Origin: an uncultured Aquimonas sp.
GTDB taxonomy: Bacteria; Pseudomonadota; Gammaproteobacteria; Xanthomonadales; Xanthomonadaceae
DNA length: 64,000 nucleotides
Direction of reading: 5' to 3'
Assembly (NCBI RefSeq): GCF_937888285.1
Contig: NZ_CALART010000029.1
Location: 62,001-126,000, forward strand
Every line of letters begins with the position of its first letter. Positions within the stretch are counted from its first letter, which is position 1. This document shows positions 51,801 to 59,092 of the stretch, one piece after another. The translations under genes were made by a program, and so were the position numbers. The notes under the pieces were generated by a model. That model saw only the letters and a program-made list of their open reading frames with translations. It ran no database searches and was not told where the DNA came from.

Positions 51801-54175
51801 CGCGTGGCGATGCACAGCCCCTGACGCATGAAGTCGAAAAGATCCCGCAGCACCTTGGCGCGCTCTTCAGGGCGCGCTGCCTGGAGAACTTGAGGTGCTT
51901 CCGCCCATTCGGAGGCGTCGGCTGCGAGGTCATCGAGGTCCTGGTAGTTGATGCGAACCAGCCCGAGCTGTTCCAGGTTGGGGTTGTTGAAGCGCCAGCC
52001 GCGGCGCAGGTCAAAGTAGGTTCGATAGCCGAGGATGCCGCGCATGGCCTCCTGGACCTGGCGTCGCGTGTTGCCCTTGAGCTCAGGCTGCTGCATGTAC
52101 TCAGCGCGCACGGCAGGGTCATCGCGATGGAAACCCAGGGCCTCGAAGATGGCGTTGGCGACTTCACGTTCGGCCAGTACGTTGCCTTCTGCTTTCTGCG
52201 CTGCGGACAGCAAAGCTGAGCGAGTGAGCAGCACTTGCAGGAAGTCGTTGAAGTGGCCGGCTTGCAGCGCCGCGTCTTGCCTGTTGTCAGAGAAGCCGAG
52301 CACCTTCTTGGCTTCCGCGGACAACTGCTGATCCTGTTCGTACAGGTAGCGCAGCGCCGACAGGGTAAGCATGGTGGTTGCCGAGCTGCGACCCTCGGCC
52401 GAGAGGGACGTGAGCCGCAACGAGTCCTTGCCCGCCGAGCTGTGCGACACACCACAGGCGAGGCAGAAGCGGAAAGACCCGGGGATGAACCAGGCCTGCA
52501 GACCCTGATCGTTAGTCACTACACCATCAGGTCGTACCTTGACGGGCTGTGGCACAAATTTGCGCTGCCCTGACTTGACCCGCCATTCGCCATCGGCTCG
52601 TTCTTCAAGCCAGGATTCCGGGTAGCGCTCAAGGTTGTCTGGCTCCCAGAGGCCTCGCCCATCGGGCATCAGGAAACCGAATTTGACTTGGTCGTCGTCG
52701 TGTTGGCGCTCTTCGATGTTGCGCACATCGAAGCTTCGCCCCTCGGGCCCATCGGTATCCCAGACGGGGATGTACTCCTGCCCGCAGTCGCGGCAGAAGT
52801 GCGCGTGGTAGTAGCGACGCTGCCGCTCATCGTCGCCAGGGACGAACTGTTGCCCATCAAGCGTGATGGCCCGTTGGCCGGGCGCTTCCAATGTCGTATA
52901 GACCTTGCCGCCGCCCGCGATGAACTGGTGCAGCTTGAAGGCAAACAGGCTCTTGCCGGCTGCGTCGGTCACAGCATAGGCCCGCAGCATGAACTGCTGC
53001 AGGTAGGCGAGGCATGTCTCGAATGACTCACCAGAGTCGGCGCTGAGCGCCGTGGCCGCATCCGCCAGCGTGCGCGGCTTGGCCCGGCGCGGCTTGTCGT
53101 CCTCGTAGGTCAGGCCCAGCGTGAGTTCTACCCAAACCGACATGGGATGCGCGGCCATCGCTTCGTAGCTCAGGCCCGCTGGCACGCCTGCGCGAATGGC
53201 GTCGCTCAGTCGCGGGCGAATGCTGTCCAGCGTTTCTTGCTCGGGAGTCGTACGCCTCAGGGTCTCGGTGATGACGTTGCGATCAGGGATGGATGTGCCG
53301 AACAGGCGGCGGGCGACTCTGGCCACGACCGCATTCCGCTCCATCTGCGTGCCCTCGGAGGCCATTGTGGCGGAGGTGCCTATGCAGATCAGGTTGTCGG
53401 ACAGGGCTTCTCTTACGCGCCGCACCAGGAGAGCGACGTCGGCGCCCTGGCGGCCCCGGTAGGTGTGCAGCTCGTCCAGCACCAGGAAGCGCAAGCCCTT
53501 TGCGTTGCGCATGACCGCCTTGTCAATGTCGTTCTGCCGTGTCATCAGCAGTTCGAGCATCATGAAGTTGGTCAGAAGAATGTCCGGAGGGTTGGCGGCC
53601 ATGGCCTGCCGCTCTTCATCGCTCTCTTGTCCTGTGTACCGCCCGAAGCTCACTGGCCGGGTGGCGGGGTCGGAGCCCAAGAATTTCTTCAGCTCCTCGA
53701 GCTGGGAGTTCGCCAGTGCGTTCATCGGGTAGATGACGATGGCGCGGGTGCGAGGCGTGGGATCTGCCTTCTTCGCCTTCAGGCAAGCATCGACGATGGG
53801 AATGAAGTAGCTCAGCGATTTTCCTGAGCCCGTGCCCGTCGTCAGGATGTAGCTTTCGCCCGCCAGAGCAAGGCTGATAGCCTCGGCTTGATGCTGATGC
53901 AGAGGTAGCGCGAAGCCTGCGGAGGACGGCGACTTGCCAAGCCGGAAGATCGTCGAGCACTCGGGGTTGAGCTGACCGCCTGCCACCAACTCGTCGACGG
54001 TGCCGCCTGAGCGATAGGTTGGGTTGATCTGGATGAGCGGCTCAGGCCAGTAGCGCTGGCTGGCGTACTCGAGGTCGACGAACTCGCGAATGTCATCGGA
54101 TCGGATGCGAGAGAAGCTTCGCGAGAACTGTGCGTATTCCCCGACCAGCGATTCGCGAAATTTGAATACGTCCAT
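48833..54175 (-). CDS. Giant DEAD/DUF1998 helicase with C-terminal nuclease domain
   Basis: The 1780-residue protein starts at 54175 with GGAGA upstream. Lobe 1 has ILTTGTGSGKSLSYFIP (Walker A 114-120), FLVLDELHTYRGRQGADV (DELH 234-237) and GTSATMASEG near 265-275. Lobe 2 has LPVLFCSPTMELGVDISS and YAQRSGRAGRAGQPA (about 1010-1050). A zinc-finger-like CPACGYGHF...CVSCGASL lies at about 1337-1355. DUF1998 covers about 1505-1630 (LHSETLTTLQYALKRGIEA, EAGCYRCLLSYYNQPDHTL). The last ~100 residues form a Vsr/DUF559-like nuclease (ACADFFYDDLNLAIFIDGPH, LDELGYLVVRFPKDTESW). It resembles DruE or fused DrmA-DrmB. It opens the seven-gene operon. Confidence 0.85.
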   Translation of the reverse strand: MDVFKFRESLVGEYAQFSRSFSRIRSDDIREFVDLEYASQRYWPEPLIQINPTYRSGGTVDELVAGGQLNPECSTIFRLGKSPSSAGFALPLHQHQAEAISLALAGESYILTTGTGSGKSLSYFIPIVDACLKAKKADPTPRTRAIVIYPMNALANSQLEELKKFLGSDPATRPVSFGRYTGQESDEERQAMAANPPDILLTNFMMLELLMTRQNDIDKAVMRNAKGLRFLVLDELHTYRGRQGADVALLVRRVREALSDNLICIGTSATMASEGTQMERNAVVARVARRLFGTSIPDRNVITETLRRTTPEQETLDSIRPRLSDAIRAGVPAGLSYEAMAAHPMSVWVELTLGLTYEDDKPRRAKPRTLADAATALSADSGESFETCLAYLQQFMLRAYAVTDAAGKSLFAFKLHQFIAGGGKVYTTLEAPGQRAITLDGQQFVPGDDERQRRYYHAHFCRDCGQEYIPVWDTDGPEGRSFDVRNIEERQHDDDQVKFGFLMPDGRGLWEPDNLERYPESWLEERADGEWRVKSGQRKFVPQPVKVRPDGVVTNDQGLQAWFIPGSFRFCLACGVSHSSAGKDSLRLTSLSAEGRSSATTMLTLSALRYLYEQDQQLSAEAKKVLGFSDNRQDAALQAGHFNDFLQVLLTRSALLSAAQKAEGNVLAEREVANAIFEALGFHRDDPAVRAEYMQQPELKGNTRRQVQEAMRGILGYRTYFDLRRGWRFNNPNLEQLGLVRINYQDLDDLAADASEWAEAPQVLQAARPEERAKVLRDLFDFMRQGLCIATRYLDRTELDQLRTQSYANLREPWGFTEDERPVPARWFVTTRPKDETDRRNRRVQLEDFLVIGSSRSRLGRELRKASTWGGSNPYYKDINDQTWPNVVGALLRAAESYGLVRREETDVGLTGWQLNGTALLWELGDGKSQRQAEDNTFFRALYRNIAGLLGSPVHQLFDFEAREHTAQVEQDDRLEREARFRFTDKDRDEWRQKNGMELQWLPVLFCSPTMELGVDISSLNTVYMRNVPPTPANYAQRSGRAGRAGQPALVITYCASQSPHDQYYFRDPVRMVHGQVNAPTLDLANLELVKSHMHAIWLAETGKRLGNSVRDLLDMNQPEALPITEDMASDLDKPEAKRRAHERGLRVLSMLASELTPRNAPWYTDQWAESVFQRAYKEFDGALQRWRDLYRATAQAIELNFKIENNPAASERERREAQQRHNEARKQRDLLLAGDSAFNSDFYTYRYLASQGFLPGYNFPRLPLLAYLPARRGSIGRESFLSRPRFLALGEFGPYSLIYHEGSQYRVTKALLTITGNDQVTDGSRLPTEVARLCPACGYGHFRSQRDADRCVSCGASLAQAQEIKSLYRIENVSTKRAERITANEEERVRQGYEMQTTLQFAEAEGKLQMVTTVVEDASGPLLELQYGPAATVWRMNFGWRRRKEKSIQGFMMNPVTGHWVGGVDDGSSDPEPDNDAPPDRTPPQRIVPYVEDRRNILIVRPHAGLGELHSETLTTLQYALKRGIEAVYQLEESELMAEPLPSRDHRQSILLFEAAEGGAGVLTRLATEPDALAAVAAKALEVMHFKAPPTGQAWKRDSLVEELDHSGAPYCEAGCYRCLLSYYNQPDHTLIDRKDKAAGGVLLDMLCRLTRASANQGTQGRAPQEHDAQLARTAGSTLEHAWLGHVAEQGYRKPDRGQHNIPGASACADFFYDDLNLAIFIDGPHHETDTQRAHDSVVDRKLDELGYLVVRFPKDTESWQAIFNNNADLFGPGKPKTS

Positions 54176-54247
54176 TCAGCGTTCTCCGTGCTTCACGCGT
54201 AGAGGTTTGTAGATGCGGGCGATATCTGGGCGCAAGGCGCAAAGTTC

Positions 54248-55534
54248 TCATTGCGCCCTGACTAAAGCGAGCTGCCGCGCCATGTCCTTGAACACCCCAC
54301 CCACGATCAGCCGCAACTGACGATGCTCGCCGGGATGGCGAACCGGTTCGTCGCCAAGTTCGAGGCGAGCGAGCATCTCAGCCGCTGCGTTGCGCAGCGC
54401 GTGCAGCAGGTTGTCTAGGTGTTCGCCGGTGAGCTTGGGCGGCAGGCCGAGGGCTTCGCCGAATGCCAGCACGTCGGCTCGACGCAGTTCGCCGGAGCAA
54501 CGCGCGGCGCCCATCCTCACCGACAGCTCGGCCGCGCCCCAGGCGCCGGGTTCGGCATAGCTGGTGGTCGAGAGCAGGTCGTAGTGGGGCGCCAGTGCGA
54601 TGCCCTTGGCGTCGACGTGGAAGGACAGATTCTTCAGATGCGCATCGCCGTTGCCGATGAGCGCGTTGAACAGGCTCCAGCGCAGCAGGGCGAGGCGGGT
54701 GCGCGCCTTCTCGCGACACAGTGAGATCAATCGCCCCAGGGTTTCCGGTGTGGACTGCTGGTACTTGAACACCCGATCCAGCGACAGCAGTTGGCAGGCA
54801 TCCAGCACGTGGCGGCGCTGCACGTTTGGCCATTCCCCTTCGCGGTCGAAGCGGGCGACCGCGTACACGGGCTCGGGCACGTAGCGCAGGAAGACGTCCG
54901 GCACCGGCAGGCCGACGGCCTTGGCGAGCCGCATGCAGAACCACTCGTTCGCCGCCGTGTGCGGGTATTGCTCCACCTGCACGTGGTCGGGCTTGAGGAT
55001 GACGGTCGACGGCGCTGCGCCGATCGGCTCATGGAGCGCATCGCACAGCAGGATCGCCGGGAGTTTGTGCTGGGCGCCCGCCATCGACATGCGCTTCGGC
55101 GCCTTGCCGCTGAGCGACTCCCGCGGCAGGGCGCGGATGCGGCGCGAGAGCTCGGCGTCGGGCAGCGGCTGCAGTCCACCAGCAGCGGGGGCGGTGTCGG
55201 GTGGCAGCAAGGTGAGTGCGCCGGCGGACTCCGCGCCGTAGTAGGTCAGCAGCCCGAAGGCGTCGGCCTGCGGCAGCTTGGCCTCCTGCGCCAACAGTTC
55301 ACGCGCGCCTTCCTCGGGCAGTAGGTTGTCGAAGAACCACTGCACCGGGCGCTGTGAGCCGCCGTCCTCGATGCGGCCCGGCGCGCGCGGCAGGGCCGGC
55401 GATAGATCGAAGCCGTCGGCGGCGCGTCGCCAGTCTTCGTCGTAGCTCAGCGACCAGTGCGACCCCGCGTCATCCAGCACCGCCACGCGCCGCTCCCGGT
55501 ACCAGACCTGCAGGGATCGCTGCGCCCCGTCCAT
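54248..55534 (-). CDS. hipA: HipA-family Ser/Thr kinase toxin
   Basis: The 428-residue protein has the HipA N-terminal domain (RPVQWFFDNLLPEEGARELL), the autophosphorylated P-loop segment MSMAGAQHKLPAILL, the ATP-binding TVILKPDHVQVE, and catalytic NGDAHLKNLSFHVDAKG followed by APHYDLLSTTSYA. HipA toxins phosphorylate glutamyl-tRNA synthetase or other targets and cause growth arrest. It overlaps hipB by 1 bp (TGATG), the normal hipBA arrangement. The tail beyond 400 is ordinary for the family. It lies 72 bp upstream of the seven-gene operon on the same strand, so read-through is possible. Confidence 0.93.
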   Translation of the reverse strand: MDGAQRSLQVWYRERRVAVLDDAGSHWSLSYDEDWRRAADGFDLSPALPRAPGRIEDGGSQRPVQWFFDNLLPEEGARELLAQEAKLPQADAFGLLTYYGAESAGALTLLPPDTAPAAGGLQPLPDAELSRRIRALPRESLSGKAPKRMSMAGAQHKLPAILLCDALHEPIGAAPSTVILKPDHVQVEQYPHTAANEWFCMRLAKAVGLPVPDVFLRYVPEPVYAVARFDREGEWPNVQRRHVLDACQLLSLDRVFKYQQSTPETLGRLISLCREKARTRLALLRWSLFNALIGNGDAHLKNLSFHVDAKGIALAPHYDLLSTTSYAEPGAWGAAELSVRMGAARCSGELRRADVLAFGEALGLPPKLTGEHLDNLLHALRNAAAEMLARLELGDEPVRHPGEHRQLRLIVGGVFKDMARQLALVRAQ

Positions 55535-55767
55535 CAGTCGGAACCCTCGGCATCCGGCACGGACAGGCGCAGCTCAAGACCCAGCTCGTCCAACAAGCGC
55601 AGCACGCGACCCAACTGGACGCTGGGCTTGCCCTTCTCGACATCGCCCACGAACACGTGGCTGGCGCCGATGATGGCGGCCAGATCGGTTTGACGCAGAC
55701 CCTGCCGCTTCCGCTGTTCGCGGATCAGGCGGCCCAGGTCTTCGGCGGTGCGGATGGCGCGATCCAT
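55534..55767 (-). CDS. hipB: HipB-family XRE antitoxin
   Basis: The 77-residue protein is a single XRE helix-turn-helix (DLGRLIREQRKRQGLRQTDL, IGASHVFVGDVEKGKPSVQL) followed by LDELGLELRLSVPDAEGSD. HipB binds HipA and represses the operon through inverted repeats upstream. Two such repeats are visible (55851-55870 and 55901-55920). The stop overlaps hipA by 1 bp. Confidence 0.93.
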   Translation of the reverse strand: MDRAIRTAEDLGRLIREQRKRQGLRQTDLAAIIGASHVFVGDVEKGKPSVQLGRVLRLLDELGLELRLSVPDAEGSD

Positions 55768-56092
55768 GGCGGGATCCCCGAGTGGGTTTCGTTTTCGACG
55801 CGCCGAGGGCGGTGTGCAGCAGAAACTAAGCCATGTGCGGGGCGCAGTAAATCTAAACTCAGACTTAGATCGAGCGGGCTCGGTGCAGTGTTTGCCGAGA
55901 ATCTAAGCTGAACTTTAGCTGGCAGGGTGTCGCAGATCCAAGGCGTCGCGGAGCTGATCCTTCGCATCAATGAGTCAGAGTCTGGCCCCGCCGGCCCCAG
56001 GTGTGGCCGTCAGCGATCCTTTGGTTTTGGATGTTTCGTATATTTCGTTTGGATGCTAGCCTCATCATCCACCTCTCCCTAGGGACAAGGCC
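55768..56092. other. Divergent regulatory region between hipBA and the HTH/PIN pair
   Basis: Besides the two HipB-like operators, this 325-bp stretch holds AT-rich sequence just before the HTH gene (tttcgtatatttcgtttgga, near 56034-56053) that could carry its promoter. No gene is visible. Confidence 0.55.
55851..55920. promoter_or_regulatory. Two HipB operator-like inverted repeats
   Basis: ATCTAA-N8-TTAGAT (55851-55870) is a perfect 6-bp inverted repeat with an 8-bp spacer. ATCTAA-N8-TTAGCT (55901-55920) is a 5-of-6 copy 50 bp further upstream. The N8 geometry is the same as the E. coli HipB operator. Both lie upstream of hipB and 173 bp or more before the 56093 gene, so they likely give autoregulation. 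Confidence 0.75.
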
Positions 56093-56551
56093 ATGAATGC
56101 CGTAGTCACCACGCCACTTCCCTCCCAGCTGCCCACCGAGCAGGAAGCCCGCCTTGCCGGTGAGAGCAGCCGTCTGCTGGCGGCCTGCATCGGCCACGGG
56201 GCGGCGGCCCGGCTGCGGGTCATCGATGGTGACCAAGAGATCGAGGTGCCGGTGTCGGCACTGCGGATGCTGGTCGATATCCTGGCGCAAATGGCCCGCG
56301 GCAATGCGGTCAGCATCGTGCCCATCCACGCCGAGCTGACCACCCAGGAGGCGGCAGACTTCCTCAACGTCTCCAGGCCGTTCCTGGTCGGACTGCTGGA
56401 AGCGGGTGAGTTGCCCTTCCGCAAGGTCGGAACCCATCGGCGCGTGATGTTCAAGGACCTGGTCGAGTACCGCGCCCGTTCGCAGGTCAACCGCAAGGCA
56501 GCGCTGGATGAGCTGGCCCGCGACGCGCAAGAGCTCGGCATGGGTTACTGA
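56093..56551 (+). CDS. HTH (excisionase-type) antitoxin, partner of PIN toxin
   Basis: The 152-residue protein starts at an ATG with AGGGACAAGG upstream. Its second half is a MerR/excisionase-like helix-turn-helix ([40 protein letters not shown]). The N-terminal half (EEARL..., [20 protein letters not shown]) may bind the toxin. This antitoxin type is found with PIN-domain toxins. The stop is 2 bp before the PIN gene GTG, so they form one operon. Confidence 0.85.
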   Translation: MNAVVTTPLPSQLPTEQEARLAGESSRLLAACIGHGAAARLRVIDGDQEIEVPVSALRMLVDILAQMARGNAVSIVPIHAELTTQEAADFLNVSRPFLVGLLEAGELPFRKVGTHRRVMFKDLVEYRARSQVNRKAALDELARDAQELGMGY

Positions 56552-56553
56552 GC

Positions 56554-57123
56554 GTGGCGAACTTTGTCGCTCTGTTCGACGCCTGCGTTTTCTATCCCGC
56601 TCAACTGCGAGACCTCCTGCTGCGCGTCGCTCTGTCCGATGCGTTCAAGGCACGCTGGACCGACCAGATCCACGACGAGTGGATCGGCAGCCTATTGCGC
56701 GACAGGCCTGATATCCCAGCGGAACGGCTCACCCGCACCCGCGAGCTCATGAACCGCGCGGTGCCGGACTGCCTGGTCACCGAGTACGAACCCTTCATTG
56801 AGCAGTTGACGCTGCCAGACCCGGGTGATCGCCATGTGCTCGCTGCTTCGATCCGCTGCCAGGCGGGCGTCATAGTCACCCTGAACGTTCGCGACTTCCC
56901 CGATGATGTGATGGCACGTTATGGAATCTCGGTGCAGCACCCCGACGAGTTCCTGTCCCATCTCTTCGACCTGAAGCCTGCCGTTGTGTGCAACGCGGTG
57001 CGGGAGATGCGCGCTTCGCTGGCGAATCCACCGAAGACCGTACGCGAACTGCTCGACGATCTGCTCAAGGCCGGGTTGCCAGAGACGGTGAGCCTGCTGG
57101 AGACGATGGAGAACCTCTTGTGA
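56554..57123 (+). CDS. PIN-domain toxin ribonuclease (VapC-like)
   Basis: The 189-residue protein starts at a GTG 2 bp after the antitoxin stop. PIN acidic residues are visible: VALFDACVFYPAQLRDL (Asp-9), IHDEWIGSLLRDRP (Glu near 41), LPDPGDRHVLAASI (Asp near 88-91) and VTLNVRDFPDD (Asp near 112). PIN toxins cleave tRNA or mRNA when freed from the antitoxin. The C-terminal ~55 residues extend past the standard domain (LLDDLLKAGLPETVSLLETM). A short GTGA-overlapping frame follows with no recognised product. Confidence 0.88.
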   Translation: MANFVALFDACVFYPAQLRDLLLRVALSDAFKARWTDQIHDEWIGSLLRDRPDIPAERLTRTRELMNRAVPDCLVTEYEPFIEQLTLPDPGDRHVLAASIRCQAGVIVTLNVRDFPDDVMARYGISVQHPDEFLSHLFDLKPAVVCNAVREMRASLANPPKTVRELLDDLLKAGLPETVSLLETMENLL

Positions 57124-57418
57124 ACGCTGTTTGCACGCACTTCGAAGCGCGAAAGCGACTTGATGGGACGCTTCAGACCGATCTGTTGAGCCCGGACATC
57201 CGCCACGCGTTTGCGGGCGAAGTGCTGGCGGAATAGCCGTTGTGCTGGTCGTCAATGGCGGACATGTCCCCCTTGATGCGTCTGAAGACCAGCGGTTCAA
57301 CGAGCAGTCGCAGGAGTTTCGTGAGGCGGCGCCACAGCGACCGCAGGAGCCCATGAAGGGACCGTTCGCCAGGCGCCAAAAATCACTCGCTCTACCGAAC
57401 CCCGGCGCAATGCCAAGA
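57124..57418. other. Intergenic stretch with only short unsupported frames
   Basis: A 38-codon frame begins at the GTG at 57120 (overlapping the PIN stop) and ends at 57236; its product is unrecognised and may be a gene remnant. Other short frames on both strands lack ribosome sites and family similarity. No structured RNA or repeat is seen. Confidence 0.4.
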
Positions 57419-57622
57419 TCACGCGCACTTCGCCTTGCCGCGCTTGGTGCATGTTCCGAGCACCTTGACCTCTACGGCAGCAGCCTTCTTCGCAGCCTTG
57501 GGCTGCCTGAAGGGCGCGTAGATCCCATCGATAGCCGATGAGGTGGCGATACTGATACGCACCACCCGCTTCCGCTGCTCGGCCGTGGCGAGATACTTGT
57601 TGGACTCGGCGAGGCTGGCCAT
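57419..57622 (-). CDS. Small protein with Fic-inhibitor-like motif (putative)
   Basis: The 67-residue frame begins MASLAESNKYLATAEQRKRV and ends in a lysine/alanine-rich tail (KRGKAKCA). The segment SSAIDG resembles the (S/T)xxxE(G/N) inhibitory helix of Fic systems with Asp in place of Glu. It is divergent from the Fic gene, 101 bp away. No strong ribosome site is visible upstream of the ATG at 57622, so it may be spurious; if real it could act as a trans antitoxin. Confidence 0.4.
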   Translation of the reverse strand: MASLAESNKYLATAEQRKRVVRISIATSSAIDGIYAPFRQPKAAKKAAAVEVKVLGTCTKRGKAKCA

Positions 57623-57723
57623 TGCGGCACTCTAGCAGCGAGGACGGACTCTTTCGGAGGGGGCAAGGTGCCGCAGCAAGACCGAAAGCATCCACGATCT
57701 GCCTTCCAAGCCCTTGACTGACC

Positions 57724-58752
57724 ATGCCCACTTATCAGCCGCCCTTCCAGCTCAGCCACCGCATCACCGCGTTGGTGGCTGATATCGCCGAGCAGCTTGG
57801 CGCCTGGAAGGCTGCGCATCGCGGCGCGCTGGTGCCGGAGCTGCGCCGCGGCAACCGCATCCGCACGCTGCAGGCCTCGCTGGCGATCGAGCAGAACACC
57901 TTGAGCCTGGAGCAGGTGACGGCGGTGCTGGACGGCAAGGCCGTGCTGGGCTCGCCGCGGGAGATCCAGGAAGTCCGCAACGCCTTTGCCGCCTATGAAG
58001 CGATGGAGCGCTGGCAGCCGCACCGGCTGGCGGACCTGCTTGAGGCGCATGCGCTGCTGATGCGCGGGCTGGTGGAGGGCCCCGGCCAGCTGCGTGCGGG
58101 TGATGTCGGCATCTTTCGCGGCGGGCGGCTGCTGCACATGGCACCACCGGCCAGTCGCTTGCCCGCGCTCATCAAGCAACTGCTGGGCTGGCTGCGCCGC
58201 AGCGGCGCCCACCCGCTGGTGGCGTCCACGGCGTTCCACTACGAGTTCGAGTTCATCCACCCCTTCCCGGACGGCAACGGCCGCATGGGGCGGCTGTGGC
58301 AGACCCTGATCTTGAGCCGCTGGCAGCCGATGCTGGCCTGGCTGCCGGTGGAGAGCGTGGTGCGCCAGCGGCAGCAGGACTACTACGCAGCGCTGGCGGA
58401 GGCAGACGCAAGTAGCGATTGCAGCGGCTTTATCGAGTTCATGCTGCAGGCCATCGCCGACAGCCTGCGCGAGGCAATCGCCGCGCAGATGTCGGTAGAA
58501 ACGTCGGTGGAAATGTCGGTAGAAACCGGCAGCACCAAGCCGGCAAAGCGCCGGGCATCCACTGCCGATCAGGTGCTGCGCCTGCTGCGCGCCCAGCCCG
58601 AACTCAGCCTGGCCGATGTCGCGGCAGTGCTTGGCTGCTCTGTGCGCACCGTGGAGCGCGCAGCCGCGAACCTGCAGGCCCAGGCGAGGCTCCGCCACTC
58701 CGGCCCCAGGAAGGGTGGGCGTTGGGAGGTGGTCGAGGCGGGGGGAGCGTGA
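57724..58752 (+). CDS. Fic-family AMP-transferase (adenylyltransferase)
   Basis: The 342-residue protein has the Fic core FIHPFPDGNGRMGRLWQTLI (HPFxDGNGRxGR, about 178-192). An N-terminal inhibitory helix SLAIEQNTLSLEQV follows the (S/T)xxxE pattern but has Gln where Gly/Asn is usual. The C-terminus carries a winged-helix segment (LSLADVAAVLGCSVRTVERA). Between them is a repeated MSVETSVEMSVETG stretch encoded by near-identical 12-base units (about 58488-58530). Fic enzymes transfer AMP to protein side chains; this is a self-inhibited class II type. Confidence 0.92.
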   Translation: MPTYQPPFQLSHRITALVADIAEQLGAWKAAHRGALVPELRRGNRIRTLQASLAIEQNTLSLEQVTAVLDGKAVLGSPREIQEVRNAFAAYEAMERWQPHRLADLLEAHALLMRGLVEGPGQLRAGDVGIFRGGRLLHMAPPASRLPALIKQLLGWLRRSGAHPLVASTAFHYEFEFIHPFPDGNGRMGRLWQTLILSRWQPMLAWLPVESVVRQRQQDYYAALAEADASSDCSGFIEFMLQAIADSLREAIAAQMSVETSVEMSVETGSTKPAKRRASTADQVLRLLRAQPELSLADVAAVLGCSVRTVERAAANLQAQARLRHSGPRKGGRWEVVEAGGA

Positions 58753-58831
58753 GCGCGGATCCGCCGCAGCACGTCGCCTGCAGGTTTGGGTTGGAGCGAG
58801 GCCGCCGAGCGGCGCCGCGGGGAAGGTGCGC

Positions 58832-59087
58832 GGGCGCCCACGGATACGGTTCGCTACTCTGTCTCAGGGGCCGCTTTATCCAGCGCGCAGTCATGCGGAA
58901 GCGGTGCGCTTCAGGCGCGCCGGACGCAGCGCAGGCATGCCCTGAATCGGTCCTCCGAGAGGGCGCGCAGCCACCCAATTCAGGTCCCATTTAGGCCGAA
59001 AAAAGTTGGGGATTTCGTGGGGGTAGCAAGCGAATCCGACCCGCCGCAAGCCAGTCAAATCAACCGCGTGAGGTGGAGATTCGAGTC
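58832..59087. repeat. Right-end repeat R1 (internal att remnant)
   Basis: These 256 bp match 61744-61999 with no net indel. The stretch 58971-59053 looks identical between the copies. R1 ends at TTCGAGTC (59080-59087), the first 8 bases of the att core, and then the sequence diverges to an HsdR fragment. It looks like the right terminus of the primary island before a further unit was added. Confidence 0.85.
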
Positions 59088-59092
59088 GGATC

